NCBI RefSeq assembly: GCF_042654985.1 | Contig: NZ_JBHSMT010000013.1 | Span: 248,001-312,000 of the forward strand | Length of the DNA: 64,000 nucleotides | Reading direction: 5' to 3' | Source: Paraherbaspirillum soli | GTDB lineage: Bacteria; Pseudomonadota; Gammaproteobacteria; Burkholderiales; Burkholderiaceae_D | Part shown: in pieces, positions 1-7,739 of the stretch | How positions within the stretch are numbered: the stretch's first letter is position 1 | How the letters are laid out: each line of letters starts with the position of its first letter | Program-made: the position numbers and the translations under genes | The notes under the pieces: model-generated | Told to the model about the DNA's origin: nothing | The model's input: only the letters and a program-made list of their open reading frames with translations | The model's database searches: none

Positions 1-674
1 GTCGTCACCTGGAACGGGCCAAGCTGGGTCCATTCGAGCTTGGTGATGACCTCCTCGGTCGGCATCAACACCACGCTCACCTTGGAGCGCCCGTCCTCAC
101 CCGACAAGCCGGGAATACTGGACGCCACCAGATTGCGTACGCGCGGCAAAATCATGTCTTCATCAAACGGCAGCCGGTGCTTGATGAACACCGCGGCGGA
201 CGATGGCTGGATCGGTTCTCCCGGGGCGACCCGTTCCGGCAGCACCACATGGACCCGCGCCGTGATGACGCTGTCGAACTGCTGCAAGGTGTATTCCAGC
301 TCCTGCGACAGTCCGTGGATGTAGCGCACCCGCTCTTCCAGCGGAGTCGAGATCATGCCTTCCTTTTTGAATACCTCGCCCAGCTGCGCCAGACTGCGCT
401 TCGGCAAGCCAGCTGCCTGCATGACTTCGGTAGCGCGCGAAATATCGGTATCGTTGACCGTGATCGTCGCCCCCTCCTTGCCGCTGCGCTTCTGGGAATC
501 GATCCCATGCCGGTTCAGCAGCATCACGATGTCGTTGGCGTCGGCGTCGTTCAGCGCGGTTTGCAAATTGACTTTCTCGCTACAGGCGCACAAGGTCAGC
601 ATCAGCAAGGACAACAGCAGCCGGGCGCCGCCGAGGCGGACCCGCTGCATCATCACAGAATGATTTGGACGCAT
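1..674 (-). CDS. sctJ: Type III secretion inner-membrane ring lipoprotein SctJ (YscJ/HrcJ/PrgK family), 3' end cut by window
   Basis: Read on the minus strand from an ATG at 674 and running off the left edge, so about 224 residues are visible. SctJ lipoproteins form the periplasm-facing inner-membrane ring of the injectisome. A signal peptide ends in a lipobox-like LCAC with Cys31 as the likely lipidated residue. The following segment (KVNLQTALNDADANDIVMLL, then IDSQKRSGKEG) is the typical ring-building motif, and the later VHVVLPER and SSAAVFIKHR stretches also match the family. It starts 4 bases after the sctI stop, so the two are co-transcribed. No strong ribosome site precedes the ATG, which suggests translational coupling. 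The family call is very safe; the C-terminal transmembrane helix lies outside the window. Confidence 0.93.
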   Translation of the reverse strand, partial: MRPNHSVMMQRVRLGGARLLLSLLMLTLCACSEKVNLQTALNDADANDIVMLLNRHGIDSQKRSGKEGATITVNDTDISRATEVMQAAGLPKRSLAQLGEVFKKEGMISTPLEERVRYIHGLSQELEYTLQQFDSVITARVHVVLPERVAPGEPIQPSSAAVFIKHRLPFDEDMILPRVRNLVASSIPGLSGEDGRSKVSVVLMPTEEVITKLEWTQLGPFQVT

Positions 675-678
675 AAGA

Positions 679-1092
679 TCATTGCAACTTGGTGAGTGAA
701 TCGAGCGACGAGGTAGCCTTCGATACGGTTTTGGAGACGAACTGGACCCGCATCTGATAATCGTTGAGCGCCAGCATGGCCTTCATCAGCGAGGCCGAAT
801 CGCCGGTACGGGTGGCTTGCTCCAGCATTTTCGACACATGCACTTGGTTCTGCTTGACATCGCCCGCCAAATCGGTCGCATGGGTCATGATTTTATCGCC
901 CAGCGATACGCGATTTCCATGCTGCACCTTGGGGGCGGCGGTTGGCCCCGGCGCGGCCGCACCATGCTGCTCAAGCGCGGTGCGAAATTGCTCGGCATCG
1001 GCGCGGTCGAATGACGGCCGCTCGATCTGCAACTGACCGTTTTGGCCGGCCGGCTTGACTGAAGTGACGGGACTGGTGACTGGCAACTGCAT
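679..1092 (-). CDS. sctI: Type III secretion inner rod protein SctI (YscI/HrpB-like)
   Basis: A 137-residue protein starting at an ATG with a clear AGGAG six bases upstream. SctI forms the inner rod/adapter at the base of the needle. The N-terminal half is low-complexity and Pro/Ala-rich. The C-terminal 70 residues are helical, with the pattern SLGDKIMTHATDLAGDV...MLKAMLALNDYQMRVQFVSK...LDSLTKLQ expected of YscI/PrgJ C-termini. Its position directly before sctJ is the standard hrpB-hrcJ arrangement. It has its own HrpL-type promoter box 54 bases upstream of the start. These rod proteins diverge quickly, so the family call leans on the C-terminal pattern plus gene order. Confidence 0.85.
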   Translation of the reverse strand: MQLPVTSPVTSVKPAGQNGQLQIERPSFDRADAEQFRTALEQHGAAAPGPTAAPKVQHGNRVSLGDKIMTHATDLAGDVKQNQVHVSKMLEQATRTGDSASLMKAMLALNDYQMRVQFVSKTVSKATSSLDSLTKLQ

Positions 1093-1145
1093 GCTGTTCT
1101 CCTATAACGTTTTATGACAACCTTGAATACAAGCCTCGATACCGA

Positions 1146-1173
1146 TGAGTGGCGCACGAATGTGCCAGGTTCC
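1146..1173 (-). promoter_or_regulatory. HrpL-type (hrp box) promoter for sctI-sctJ
   Basis: Read on the minus strand: GGAACC (1168-1173), a 15-base spacer, then CCACTCA (1146-1152). This is a perfect match to the hrp box consensus GGAACC-N15/16-CCACNNA recognised by the ECF sigma factor HrpL in pseudomonads and Erwinia. It sits 54 bases upstream of the sctI start, in the 102-base gap after the repeat protein gene. HrpL itself is not in the window, so use of the site is inferred from the match and its position. Confidence 0.85.
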
Positions 1174-1194
1174 ATTTTCAGCGCACAATTCAAC

Positions 1195-2751
1195 TTAACC
1201 CAACTGGCCAAGTGCTTTAATCGCCTCGTCAATGCGCCGCATTTGCGCTGTGATGCCTTCCATGATCATGGCGTCCACCGCCCGCTTTCCTTGCTCTGCC
1301 TGTACCCTGGCTGCGTCGAGCGCCGTTTGCTGCTGCAACGCCATCAATTCAGCCATTTGTGTTTCGAACTTCGTCGCATTGGGATTTACTTGACCGGACT
1401 GAACCTGGTCATGAGAACTCGGCTGGGCCGTGCCCGCCGTTGCCTGCGTTTTTTGTTCGCCAAACAGCTCGTTCATTTTCGGCAAGAGCTTGGAGTGCTC
1501 CGATTTTATTTCGCCTATCTGTTCTCCCACCGCTGCCAACTTGGCATCTGCGGTATTCGAGGCTGCGACGGTGGTAGATGCCGATACGGTTTCATTCGCC
1601 CCCCCGCCAACATTGCCTACGGGGTTTTTCCCGCCAGTTGCAGCCGAAGATGTTTGGGTGGTAGCGAGACCTTCTTTACCCGTGGCGTTTTCCGGCAGTG
1701 GAACAGCACTCGCTTTCTTCTGTTGAAGCGCAGCTCCCAACATGTTTTGCAAGGACGACCGGTGCTTTTGGGAGGCGACAGGAGTTTGTGCAGGTGCCGG
1801 TTGGTGCTGCGCCGCCAGAGCATTGGATGCAGCCATGTGCGCCTTAAACGCGGCAACCTTCTCTTTCACACTTAACTCAGCTCCTACGTTATTCGCAGGT
1901 GCCGCCGCGCCATGTTGCTGCTGCGTTGTCGAAGCATTGGATGCAGCCATGCGCGCCTTAAACGCGGCAACCTTCTCTTTCACACTTAACTCAGCTCCTA
2001 CGTTATTCGCAGGTGCCGCCGCGCCATGTTGCTGCTGCGTTGTCGAAGCCTCGGATTCGCCGTTGCGCGCGCCAAGCTTGGCAGCCATAGCTTTCACATC
2101 TACAGACTTGAATTCGTCACTTTCCGCGAGTGCCTTCGCGTCAACTTGGCGTGACACTGCCGGCGCCTCGGATTCGCCGTTGCGCGTACCAAGCTTGGCA
2201 GCCATAGCTTTCACATTTACAGACTTGAATTCGTCACTTTCCGCGAGTGCCTTCGCGTCAACTTGGCGTGACACTGCCGGCGCCTCGGATTCGCCGTTGC
2301 GCGTACCAATCTTGGCAGCCATAGCTTTCACATTTACAGACCTGAATTCGTCACTTTCCGCGAGTGCCTTCGCGTCAACTTGGCGTGACACTGCCGGCGC
2401 CTCGGATTCGCCGTTGCGCGTACCAATCTTGGCAGCCATAGCTTTCACATCTACAGACCTGAACTCGTCACTTTCCGCGAGTGCCTTCGCGTCAACTTGG
2501 CGCTGCGCCACCGTAGCATTGGATACACCGTTGCCCGCCGCAAACTTGGCAGCCATATTTTTCACTAATTCGCGTTGTAAAGACGCGTTTGGTTGGTTTG
2601 TAAGCGTTGGGCGCGCGACAGGCGCTTGTGTGGATGTCCCTTCGTTATCTTTGTGCGGCAGTGCCTGCGACTTGGATTCAGCGGCCATGTCGTTAAACAT
2701 CTGAACCCTACCGGCTATACTTTGAAAGTTCCCCAGCACCGGACCAGCCAT
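1195..2751 (-). CDS. Repeat-rich protein of the hrp cluster, candidate secreted component (harpin/pilin position)
   Basis: A 518-residue protein. The ATG at 2751 is chosen because AGGAG lies seven bases upstream, and because an alternative start at 2838 would place the upstream hrp box inside the gene. Residues 86-237 hold four near-identical 39-residue repeats (VDAKALAESDEF...VKAMAAKxGTRNGES). Residues 235-310 hold two 38-residue repeats (STTQQQHGAAAPANN...VKEKVAAFKARMAASNA). Residues 405-518 are a helical, Gln/Ala-rich tail without repeats. There is no signal peptide, transmembrane segment or cysteine in the body. In pseudomonad hrp clusters this place is held by hrpA (pilin) or hrpZ (harpin). 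I do not recognise the family; secretion by the T3SS is inference from position and composition. Confidence 0.75.
   Translation of the reverse strand: MAGPVLGNFQSIAGRVQMFNDMAAESKSQALPHKDNEGTSTQAPVARPTLTNQPNASLQRELVKNMAAKFAAGNGVSNATVAQRQVDAKALAESDEFRSVDVKAMAAKIGTRNGESEAPAVSRQVDAKALAESDEFRSVNVKAMAAKIGTRNGESEAPAVSRQVDAKALAESDEFKSVNVKAMAAKLGTRNGESEAPAVSRQVDAKALAESDEFKSVDVKAMAAKLGARNGESEASTTQQQHGAAAPANNVGAELSVKEKVAAFKARMAASNASTTQQQHGAAAPANNVGAELSVKEKVAAFKAHMAASNALAAQHQPAPAQTPVASQKHRSSLQNMLGAALQQKKASAVPLPENATGKEGLATTQTSSAATGGKNPVGNVGGGANETVSASTTVAASNTADAKLAAVGEQIGEIKSEHSKLLPKMNELFGEQKTQATAGTAQPSSHDQVQSGQVNPNATKFETQMAELMALQQQTALDAARVQAEQGKRAVDAMIMEGITAQMRRIDEAIKALGQLG
1822..2496 (-). repeat. In-gene tandem repeats: 117-bp units followed by 114-bp units
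   Basis: Within the 518-residue gene, 2041-2496 carries three full and one partial 117-bp unit, and 1822-2049 carries two 114-bp units. Copies are nearly identical at the DNA level, including silent positions, so the duplications are recent. The two unit types share a related core (VKAMAAKLGARNGES against VAAFKARMAASNAS), suggesting one ancestral unit. The array length is a multiple of three and keeps the frame, so copy number could change without breaking the gene. Confidence 0.9.
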
Positions 2752-2799
2752 GACAACTCCTAGACAATCGGCCCGCTCAATAGTCGCGCCTGGTATAGA

Positions 2800-2827
2800 T
2801 GAGTAACGAAAACGTGAAAGCGGTTCC
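2800..2827 (-). promoter_or_regulatory. Candidate hrp box before the repeat-rich protein gene
   Basis: On the minus strand: GGAACC (2822-2827), a 15-base spacer, then TTACTCA (2800-2806). The -35 part is perfect; the -10 part keeps three of five consensus bases and the same CTCA ending as the box before sctI. It lies 49 bases upstream of the chosen ATG at 2751, in the gap after the activator gene. Weaker than the 1146-1173 box, but identical in spacing. Confidence 0.6.
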
Positions 2828-2878
2828 GTGCGCGGCAACTATTTCTGCACTGTTCCCCGGAAATCTTCCTGTTGCCGA

Positions 2879-4420
2879 CTACGACGCCGCCGGAATCCCG
2901 ATCCGTTTCTCAGCGGCGATTTTGCCATTACGGATGGTAGCGCCACGCTTTCCGGTGGCGACAGCAGCGCTTTCATCGGCACCGGTTTTTACTTTGTCAG
3001 CCGCCATCCCGGACGAGATGCCCAGGTTCTTCAGCTTGTAATAGAGCACGTGCGGCTCGACGTTCAGCTCCTTGGACGCGCGCGCGACGTTGTTATCGCA
3101 ACGCAGCATCGTCGACTCCAGCAGCGAGCGCTCGAATTGCAGCATCACATCCTTCAGCGAGCTGGCGCCGGCCGCCGCCGTCGCCCCCGGCAGCGGCGCA
3201 AAACCCAGCGCAAAACGCTGGGCGGCGGCGCGCAGTTCGCGGATATTGCCTTCCCAGCGATGCGCCAGGATTTGCGCTTCCAGGTCGGCGCGCGAGCCGG
3301 TGTTGAGCCGTGTTTTAAAGCGGCTGGCCGCCTCTGCGGCGTAGCGCCAGAACAGCGACAGCATGCGTTTTGGCTGCGTACGCAAGACCGGCAATTGCAA
3401 CTCGACCACGCTCAGGCGGTAATGCAGGTCGGCGCGGAATTTGCCTTGTTCGACCAGTTTGATCAGCGGTATTTTGGTGGACGCGATGACCCTGAAATTA
3501 CAAGGCCGGAATACGGTCGACCCGACCCGCTCGATCCCGCGCTCCTGCAAGGCACGCAACAATTTGGCCTGCAGGGTCAACGGCATGCTGTCGATTTCAT
3601 CCAGGTAAAGAATGCCGTCGCGCGCCGCTTCGATGCGTCCGGCACGCGACTTGGTGGCCCCGGTATACGCGCCGACCTCGACCCCGAACAGCTCGGCCTC
3701 GGCCAGGGTTTCCGGGATCGCCGCGCAATTGAGCGCCATGAACGGGCCGCTGACGCAGGAATGTTCATGGATGAAGCGCGCCATCCAATCCTTGCCGGTG
3801 CCGGTTTCGCCGACCAGCACGATGTCGACATCGGCGGCGGCGATCTTGCGCGCCAAAGAAAAAACCTCGTGCTCGGTATCGGCCACATTGTGCGTTTCGC
3901 CATCCTCGCCCGGCGCCGGCGGCACCACCTGGATAAAAGGCTGATCGACGAAAGTCGGCTCGCAGAATTTGGCCAGCAATTCGCGCAGGCGGGCATCGGT
4001 TTTGGGCGTATTGACCGCCAGGCAGATCGACGCGGTCTCAACGCATGCGCCGTAGTCGCTGCCGTCAACCAGCCGCACCAGGCATTCCTGCGTTTCCAGA
4101 TCGCGCTGCCGGCACTGCTCCACCACATCGAGAAAGCACGCATTCTCCAGGCACAGCAACACCGTCAAGCTCGGCTCCTGGATAATCGCCGCCGCCACGT
4201 TCTCCGCATCCAGCTCTCTCAAACTGACGAACAAGGTAGTGGCAATGCGCCTGATGCGCGCCATCAAAGCCGGCGCATCGACACAAATGGCAAAAGTACG
4301 GCGTCGTGATTTCAAGGAACCAGAAGATGGATGAACATCGCTGCGCCGCTCCAGTGCGGACGTCGTGCCGACCACGTCCTTCTGCATCCGCTTATCGACG
4401 ATTGAAAACGCGCTATTCAT
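2879..4420 (-). CDS. Sigma-54-dependent transcriptional activator, HrpS-like
   Basis: 513 residues, ATG with AGGAA just upstream. The N-terminal ~180 residues look like a degenerate receiver or sensor region. The AAA+ domain follows: Walker A GETGTGKDWMARF, the sigma-54 contact loop as GAYTGAT (usual form GAFTGA), Walker B ILYLDEIDSM, and the arginine-bearing FRADLHYRLSV segment. The C-terminus has a Fis-type helix-turn-helix (NNVARASKELNVEPHVLYYKL) followed by a basic tail. It stands directly upstream of the hrp genes, as hrpS does in Pseudomonas syringae, where the activator turns on hrpL with sigma-54. The tail after the helix-turn-helix is longer than usual. The molecular role is secure; the HrpS name is inferred from context. 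Confidence 0.85.
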   Translation of the reverse strand: MNSAFSIVDKRMQKDVVGTTSALERRSDVHPSSGSLKSRRRTFAICVDAPALMARIRRIATTLFVSLRELDAENVAAAIIQEPSLTVLLCLENACFLDVVEQCRQRDLETQECLVRLVDGSDYGACVETASICLAVNTPKTDARLRELLAKFCEPTFVDQPFIQVVPPAPGEDGETHNVADTEHEVFSLARKIAAADVDIVLVGETGTGKDWMARFIHEHSCVSGPFMALNCAAIPETLAEAELFGVEVGAYTGATKSRAGRIEAARDGILYLDEIDSMPLTLQAKLLRALQERGIERVGSTVFRPCNFRVIASTKIPLIKLVEQGKFRADLHYRLSVVELQLPVLRTQPKRMLSLFWRYAAEAASRFKTRLNTGSRADLEAQILAHRWEGNIRELRAAAQRFALGFAPLPGATAAAGASSLKDVMLQFERSLLESTMLRCDNNVARASKELNVEPHVLYYKLKNLGISSGMAADKVKTGADESAAVATGKRGATIRNGKIAAEKRIGIPAAS

Positions 4421-4540
4421 TTTTCCTGTCCTTGATCAAATGCCCGACGTGCATGGTAATCCGGCGCGGCATCGCATTTGGGTTTCAAGAGCAATTTTGA
4501 GAATGTGGCGATTTATCAATGCGGGGCTGCTGGGGCAGGG

Positions 4541-4593
4541 GTTGCGGTTGCGGTTGCGGTTGCGGTTGCGGTTGCGGTTGCGGTTGCGGTTGA
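4541..4593. repeat. Hexanucleotide tract (GTTGCG)n, about 8.7 copies
   Basis: An uninterrupted run of the 6-mer GTTGCG just before repeat element copy 1. Shorter degenerate tracts (GTTGCC/GTTGAC/GTTGCG) occupy the same place before the other copies near 19745 and 20140. The run would encode Arg-Asn or Val-Ala repeats in some frames, but no supported gene covers it. Perfect tracts like this commonly change length by slippage. Confidence 0.9.
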
Positions 4594-4600
4594 TTTTGAC

Positions 4601-4800
4601 GTCGAATTCCGCATTGGGACGCTGCCAAATGGGACGACTGCCATTCGGAAAAAGAGGGAAGACATGTTTGAGCGAAGCGAGTTGGTCTTTCCTCCCGAAT
4701 GGCAGTTGGCTCATTTGGGGACCTGACCGAAGGGAAGGCAGTGGCTTGCGGTCGCCTTCTTTTGGTTACTTTTCTTGGCGAAGCAAGAAAAGTGACTAGC
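4601..4800 (+). repeat. Structured repeat element, copy 1 (terminal repeats not recognisable)
   Basis: Shares with 20107-20439 the blocks AATTCCGCATTGGGACGCTG, TGTTTGAGCGAAGCGAGTT and CAGTGGCTTGCGGTCGCCTT. It folds into two hairpins. The first pairs 4638-4648 with 4695-4705 (11 perfect pairs) and continues 4654-4663 with 4685-4694, with a five-A bulge on the left side. The second pairs 4765-4777 with 4784-4796 around GCGAAG. The left terminal repeat seen in copy 3 is absent; only a decayed right-end trace remains near 4883-4900. It fills most of the 603-base gap 4421-5023, which otherwise holds no gene I can support. Confidence 0.85.
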
Positions 4801-4903
4801 TGCCGGGCTACCCCCGGCGCGCATCCACGGAGTAGCAACCATATTAACTACGCGACGAACGATCGACCGAATGCAATCATCTGCACTCCATGGCCCGTTC
4901 AAA

Positions 4904-4952
4904 GGGGTCAGAGTAATTTACGCAAAACCCCGCGTAAAAAAACTCTGCCCCC
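4904..4952. repeat. 49-bp palindromic repeat, GGGGTCAGAGT type
   Basis: Begins GGGGTCAGAGTAATTTACGC and ends GCGTAAAAAAACTCTGCCCC C, so the outer arms (GGGGxCAGAGT/ACTCTGxCCCC) and a core stem TTACGC/GCGTAA pair. It has the same length as four other palindromes in this window. Similar GGGGTCAGAGT palindromes are frequent in proteobacterial genomes and resemble REP sequences mobilised by RAYT transposases; that link is inference, since no such transposase is present here. Confidence 0.8.
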
Positions 4953-5023
4953 ATTTAACTAGTTAGTCGTCGCCTTAACGAAAGCCCGATAGCACCACTC
5001 TCCAGCGCTCCGCGATCCATCAT

Positions 5024-5707
5024 TCAAGCGCACAACTCCAAGCGATACCCCTGCGTATAAGCAGTCCGTATGATCACCCCGCGCTCGGTCCCCAGCTTCA
5101 ATTTTTTGCGCAATTTATAAATATGCTGCTCGATAGTACGGCCCGTGATATCGCTATCCACGCCCCAAATGGCAATGCTGATGGACTCACGCGACAGATA
5201 GGTATTCGGCGTCGAAAAGAACAACCACGCCATCGTGAATTCACGCGGCGTCAGCTCGATCGGCATCCCATGATCGAGAAAGCTGCAAGCGCTGCGATCC
5301 AGCGCAAAACCCAGCAATTCAATGGTACGGCTGACGCTGCGCCGATTACTGCGCCTCAGCAGCGCATTGACCCGCGCCACCAGCTCAATCGCCGCAAACG
5401 GCTTGCCGATAAAATCGTCGGCGCCGACATCCAGCGCCAGCGCCACCTGTTCCGCGCTCGGCGCCGAGGACAGCAGGATCACCGGCGTGCGTTCGTCGAC
5501 CCGGCAATTGAGCCACGATAACAGCCGGTCCTTGTCAAGCCGGTCATGACCGGTGTCGAGCACAATCAAATCGAAGTTGCGCCGCCGCAGCGCATGCAAT
5601 AAGCGCGCTTCCGAGACAAACTGCTCGCTATCGAAACCGGCACGCGCCAGCATCGCCTGAAGCTGCTCGAACTCCGCGTTCTCAGGTACACAACATGCAA
5701 TGTTCAT
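5024..5707 (-). CDS. OmpR/PhoB-family response regulator
   Basis: 227 residues. A receiver domain occupies about 1-115, with the phospho-acceptor in LIVLDTGHD (Asp52) and the conserved Lys in IGKPF. The usual acidic pair near the N-terminus is weak (VPENAE instead of DD), so phosphorylation may be altered. A winged-helix DNA-binding domain covers about 130-227 (PIELTPREFTMAWLFF...YLSRESISIAIWG...RTIEQHIYKLRKKL). No histidine kinase is adjacent. It sits between the hrp activator and the pilus ATPase, so it may control either cluster. The partner and targets cannot be read from the sequence. Confidence 0.85.
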   Translation of the reverse strand: MNIACCVPENAEFEQLQAMLARAGFDSEQFVSEARLLHALRRRNFDLIVLDTGHDRLDKDRLLSWLNCRVDERTPVILLSSAPSAEQVALALDVGADDFIGKPFAAIELVARVNALLRRSNRRSVSRTIELLGFALDRSACSFLDHGMPIELTPREFTMAWLFFSTPNTYLSRESISIAIWGVDSDITGRTIEQHIYKLRKKLKLGTERGVIIRTAYTQGYRLELCA

Positions 5708-6155
5708 GCACCGCTCCGGTATTCGGGAAAGACCACTTTCCGCTGCTGATGATTGACTTCAAGCAGCGCCGGAAAATGGCATTTGGCAAACCTTAGTTTC
5801 ACTACCTGGATGTGCGGCATAGCGTTCAATTCAAATGAAAAACCTACTGTTACACGCCCCAACTTGGCGGAACTCAGCCAATCTGATAAAAAACACAATC
5901 GCGATACTGTACAGTAATTAATTGCATTTCTTCAAGTAAATTCGCACTCAAATTTCATTTCATTGTTAGTCTTTTCATTTGCCGAAATATTTGTTGAGAC
6001 ACGCTTGCGCAATTTCTCTTTACACTGCGATTCGCAGAAACAATATGCAGAGGTTTCACATTAGTTATCTGGCTCTGCGTGCTGGTACACAGCGCATCAC
6101 GGCATAGATCCGGGGATGCTATTCTTGACGCCTTTTTCTTAATTTGAGAGTAATC
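5708..6155. other. AT-rich intergenic region between divergent regulator and pilus ATPase genes
   Basis: 448 bases without a supported gene. The stretch 5890-6040 is clearly more AT-rich than its surroundings and should carry the divergent promoters of the response regulator and of the ATPase. GAGAG five bases before 6156 serves as the ATPase ribosome site. A 64-codon minus frame (5898-5704) overlaps the regulator start but has no family resemblance. Confidence 0.5.
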
Positions 6156-7250
6156 ATGAGCAATGATTCTGCCCTTTCCCGCGATTTGATCTATGAAATT
6201 ATCGACCTGGTCAACAGCGGAAGAGTCTTTACCGATATCCATATCGAACAAGACGCCCCCTTGATGATCAAGACGCCGCGCGGATGGCAGGAGATAAACC
6301 CGGAACCGATCCTATTGGATGAGATGCGGCCGGTGCTGAAAGCCATCGACGAAGACTGGGAAGACAAAGTCCTGGAAGGCGCACTCGACCGACCGTTCGT
6401 ATTGACCCATTGCCGCCTGCGCTGCAACGTCTATCGCATGTATGCGGCTGAAAAAATTGCGATTTCGATTCGGCGCTTGTCCTTGAATCCGGTCCCGCTT
6501 GAGCAAAACGGCCTGCCGCAGTATGTCAGGATCATGCTCGAAGCCAGCAAGGGCATCATCCTGGTGACCGGGCCTACCGGCTCCGGCAAAACCACCACCA
6601 TCGCGTCGATGCTGGACTATGTCAATACGCACCGCAGCTCGCACATCATCACGATTGAGCAGCCGATCGAGTACGAGCTCGAGCGCAAACAGTCGATCGT
6701 GTCGCAAAAGGAAGTGCCGACCGACACCCCCAGTTTTTCTGCCGGCTTGCGCGACGCCATGCGGCAAAAGCCGGACGTGCTGATGGTCGGCGAAATCCGC
6801 GATTTCGAGACTGCCGATACGGTGCTGCATGCCGGCGAATCAGGCCACCTGGTGTTGGCGACGATGCACACCAACAGCGCCATCGGCGCCATCAGCAAGC
6901 TGCTGGCGTTTTTTGCGCCGGAGCAGCGCGAACAGCGCGCAGCGGCGCTGGCCAACTCGCTGATCGGGGTCATCTGCCAAAGCCTGATCCCGGCCGAGAA
7001 CGGCGAGTCCTTCGTACTGGCCAGCGAGATGATCTTCAACAACAACCAGCAAATCGCGCCGATGATCGCCGACCCCGGCAAGCTGTACATGATCACCGAT
7101 TTCATGAAGCGCAAAGAAGACAATATGTCGCGCAGCCTGAATGAAGATCTGCAACAGCTGGTCGCCAAGAAAATGATCACATCGAAAGATGCGATGCGGG
7201 CCGCCTACAACCGGATGGAATTGCACGAGATGATCAACAGCAAGCGCTAA
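6156..7250 (+). CDS. PilT/PilU-like type IV pilus retraction ATPase
   Basis: 364 residues from the ATG at 6156 (GAGAG five bases upstream; an in-frame TTG at 6144 lacks a ribosome site). It is a secretion-superfamily hexameric ATPase: an N-terminal sensing domain, Walker A GPTGSGKTTT near residue 140, the Asp box region ITIEQPIEYEL, Walker B DVLMVGEIRDFETADTVLHA and the His box HLVLATMHTNSA. The AIRNLIRE-like motif of PilT is changed (DFMKRKEDNMSRSLNEDL), so it is not a classical twitching PilT and is closer to a divergent PilT/PilU. It faces away from the pilus operon at 8900-18950, whose own assembly ATPase is at 13251-14888. Retraction of that pilus is inference. Confidence 0.85.
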   Translation: MSNDSALSRDLIYEIIDLVNSGRVFTDIHIEQDAPLMIKTPRGWQEINPEPILLDEMRPVLKAIDEDWEDKVLEGALDRPFVLTHCRLRCNVYRMYAAEKIAISIRRLSLNPVPLEQNGLPQYVRIMLEASKGIILVTGPTGSGKTTTIASMLDYVNTHRSSHIITIEQPIEYELERKQSIVSQKEVPTDTPSFSAGLRDAMRQKPDVLMVGEIRDFETADTVLHAGESGHLVLATMHTNSAIGAISKLLAFFAPEQREQRAAALANSLIGVICQSLIPAENGESFVLASEMIFNNNQQIAPMIADPGKLYMITDFMKRKEDNMSRSLNEDLQQLVAKKMITSKDAMRAAYNRMELHEMINSKR

Positions 7251-7313
7251 TCGCCTCAGGAGCGGCGCGAGGGTTTACCGCCGCTCTGGATGCGTCAAAT
7301 AGATGAGTTAAAT

Positions 7314-7389
7314 GGGGTCAGAGTTTTTTTTCGCAGGTTCATCGCGAAAATTACTCTGGCCCTTTTTAACGGACCACGGAGCGCCAAGG
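7314..7389 (+). repeat. 49-bp palindrome plus solo terminal repeat of the structured element
   Basis: 7314-7362 is a 49-base palindrome beginning GGGGTCAGAGT and ending ACTCTGGCCC, with its own core stem TTTCGC/GCGAAA. Six bases later, 7369-7389 is a near copy (one base different) of the 21-bp terminal inverted repeat found at the ends of the element at 20107-20439. No internal part of the element follows, so this is a solo end or the remnant of a decayed copy. Confidence 0.75.
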
Positions 7390-7453
7390 GGTCGAGCTTG
7401 CGTCAACCGCAAGCGGCGCATCCATCGGCGAATCAAATGCACACAGGCTCCAT

Positions 7454-7723
7454 TCATCCACCTTGCGCCTTGCCGGCACTCTCGCGCTCCAGGGTACCAA
7501 GCTCGGCATCGAACATATTGAATTGATCGTCTGCCAGTTTGATGCCAATCAGCGCCAGTCCATGCAGCACTTCGTTTTTTTGGGACAGATCGCGCATCGC
7601 CTTGAAAACGTGCAGCACGTCGGCGGCGCTGAGCTTGCCAAGATTGGCGTTGTCGATAGCGCGATTGAGGTAGTCGATTGAGGGAGAAGCTGGTGATGGT
7701 TGCGACGGGATGTTGCCTTGCAT
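7454..7723 (-). CDS. Hypothetical 89-residue protein
   Basis: Start at the ATG at 7723 with AAGGAG six bases upstream; the longer open frame to 7870 crosses a structured leader and has no ribosome site. The protein begins with a Ser/Pro/Gln-rich stretch (MQGNIPSQPSPASPS) and continues as predicted amphipathic helices (IDYLNRAIDNANLGKLSAADVLHVFKAMRDL...). It has no cysteine, signal peptide or membrane segment. I do not recognise a family. Size, helicity and the absence of a signal peptide would suit a small T3SS-associated or regulatory protein, but nothing in the sequence proves it. It is preceded by hairpins at 7740-7860 and a terminator at 7885-7909. Confidence 0.6.
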   Translation of the reverse strand: MQGNIPSQPSPASPSIDYLNRAIDNANLGKLSAADVLHVFKAMRDLSQKNEVLHGLALIGIKLADDQFNMFDAELGTLERESAGKAQGG

Positions 7724-7739
7724 GCTGATCTCCTTGTAC

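Noticed and set aside
1742..2704. Plus-strand frame of 320 codons opposite the repeat protein
   Set aside because: It is the antisense shadow of the tandem repeats and has no start signal or family pattern.
4316..4345. Third hrp box (GGAACC near 4315)
   Set aside because: No CCAC at 15-16 bases and the site lies inside the activator gene's coding region.
4436..4714. Minus-strand reading frame with (Asn-Arg)n repeats
   Set aside because: It is the translation of the hexanucleotide tract and the repeat element; no ribosome site, and other frames are equally open.
5704..5898. 64-codon minus frame that overlaps the response regulator start
   Set aside because: No ribosome site and no recognisable composition; a leader peptide cannot be excluded but is unsupported.
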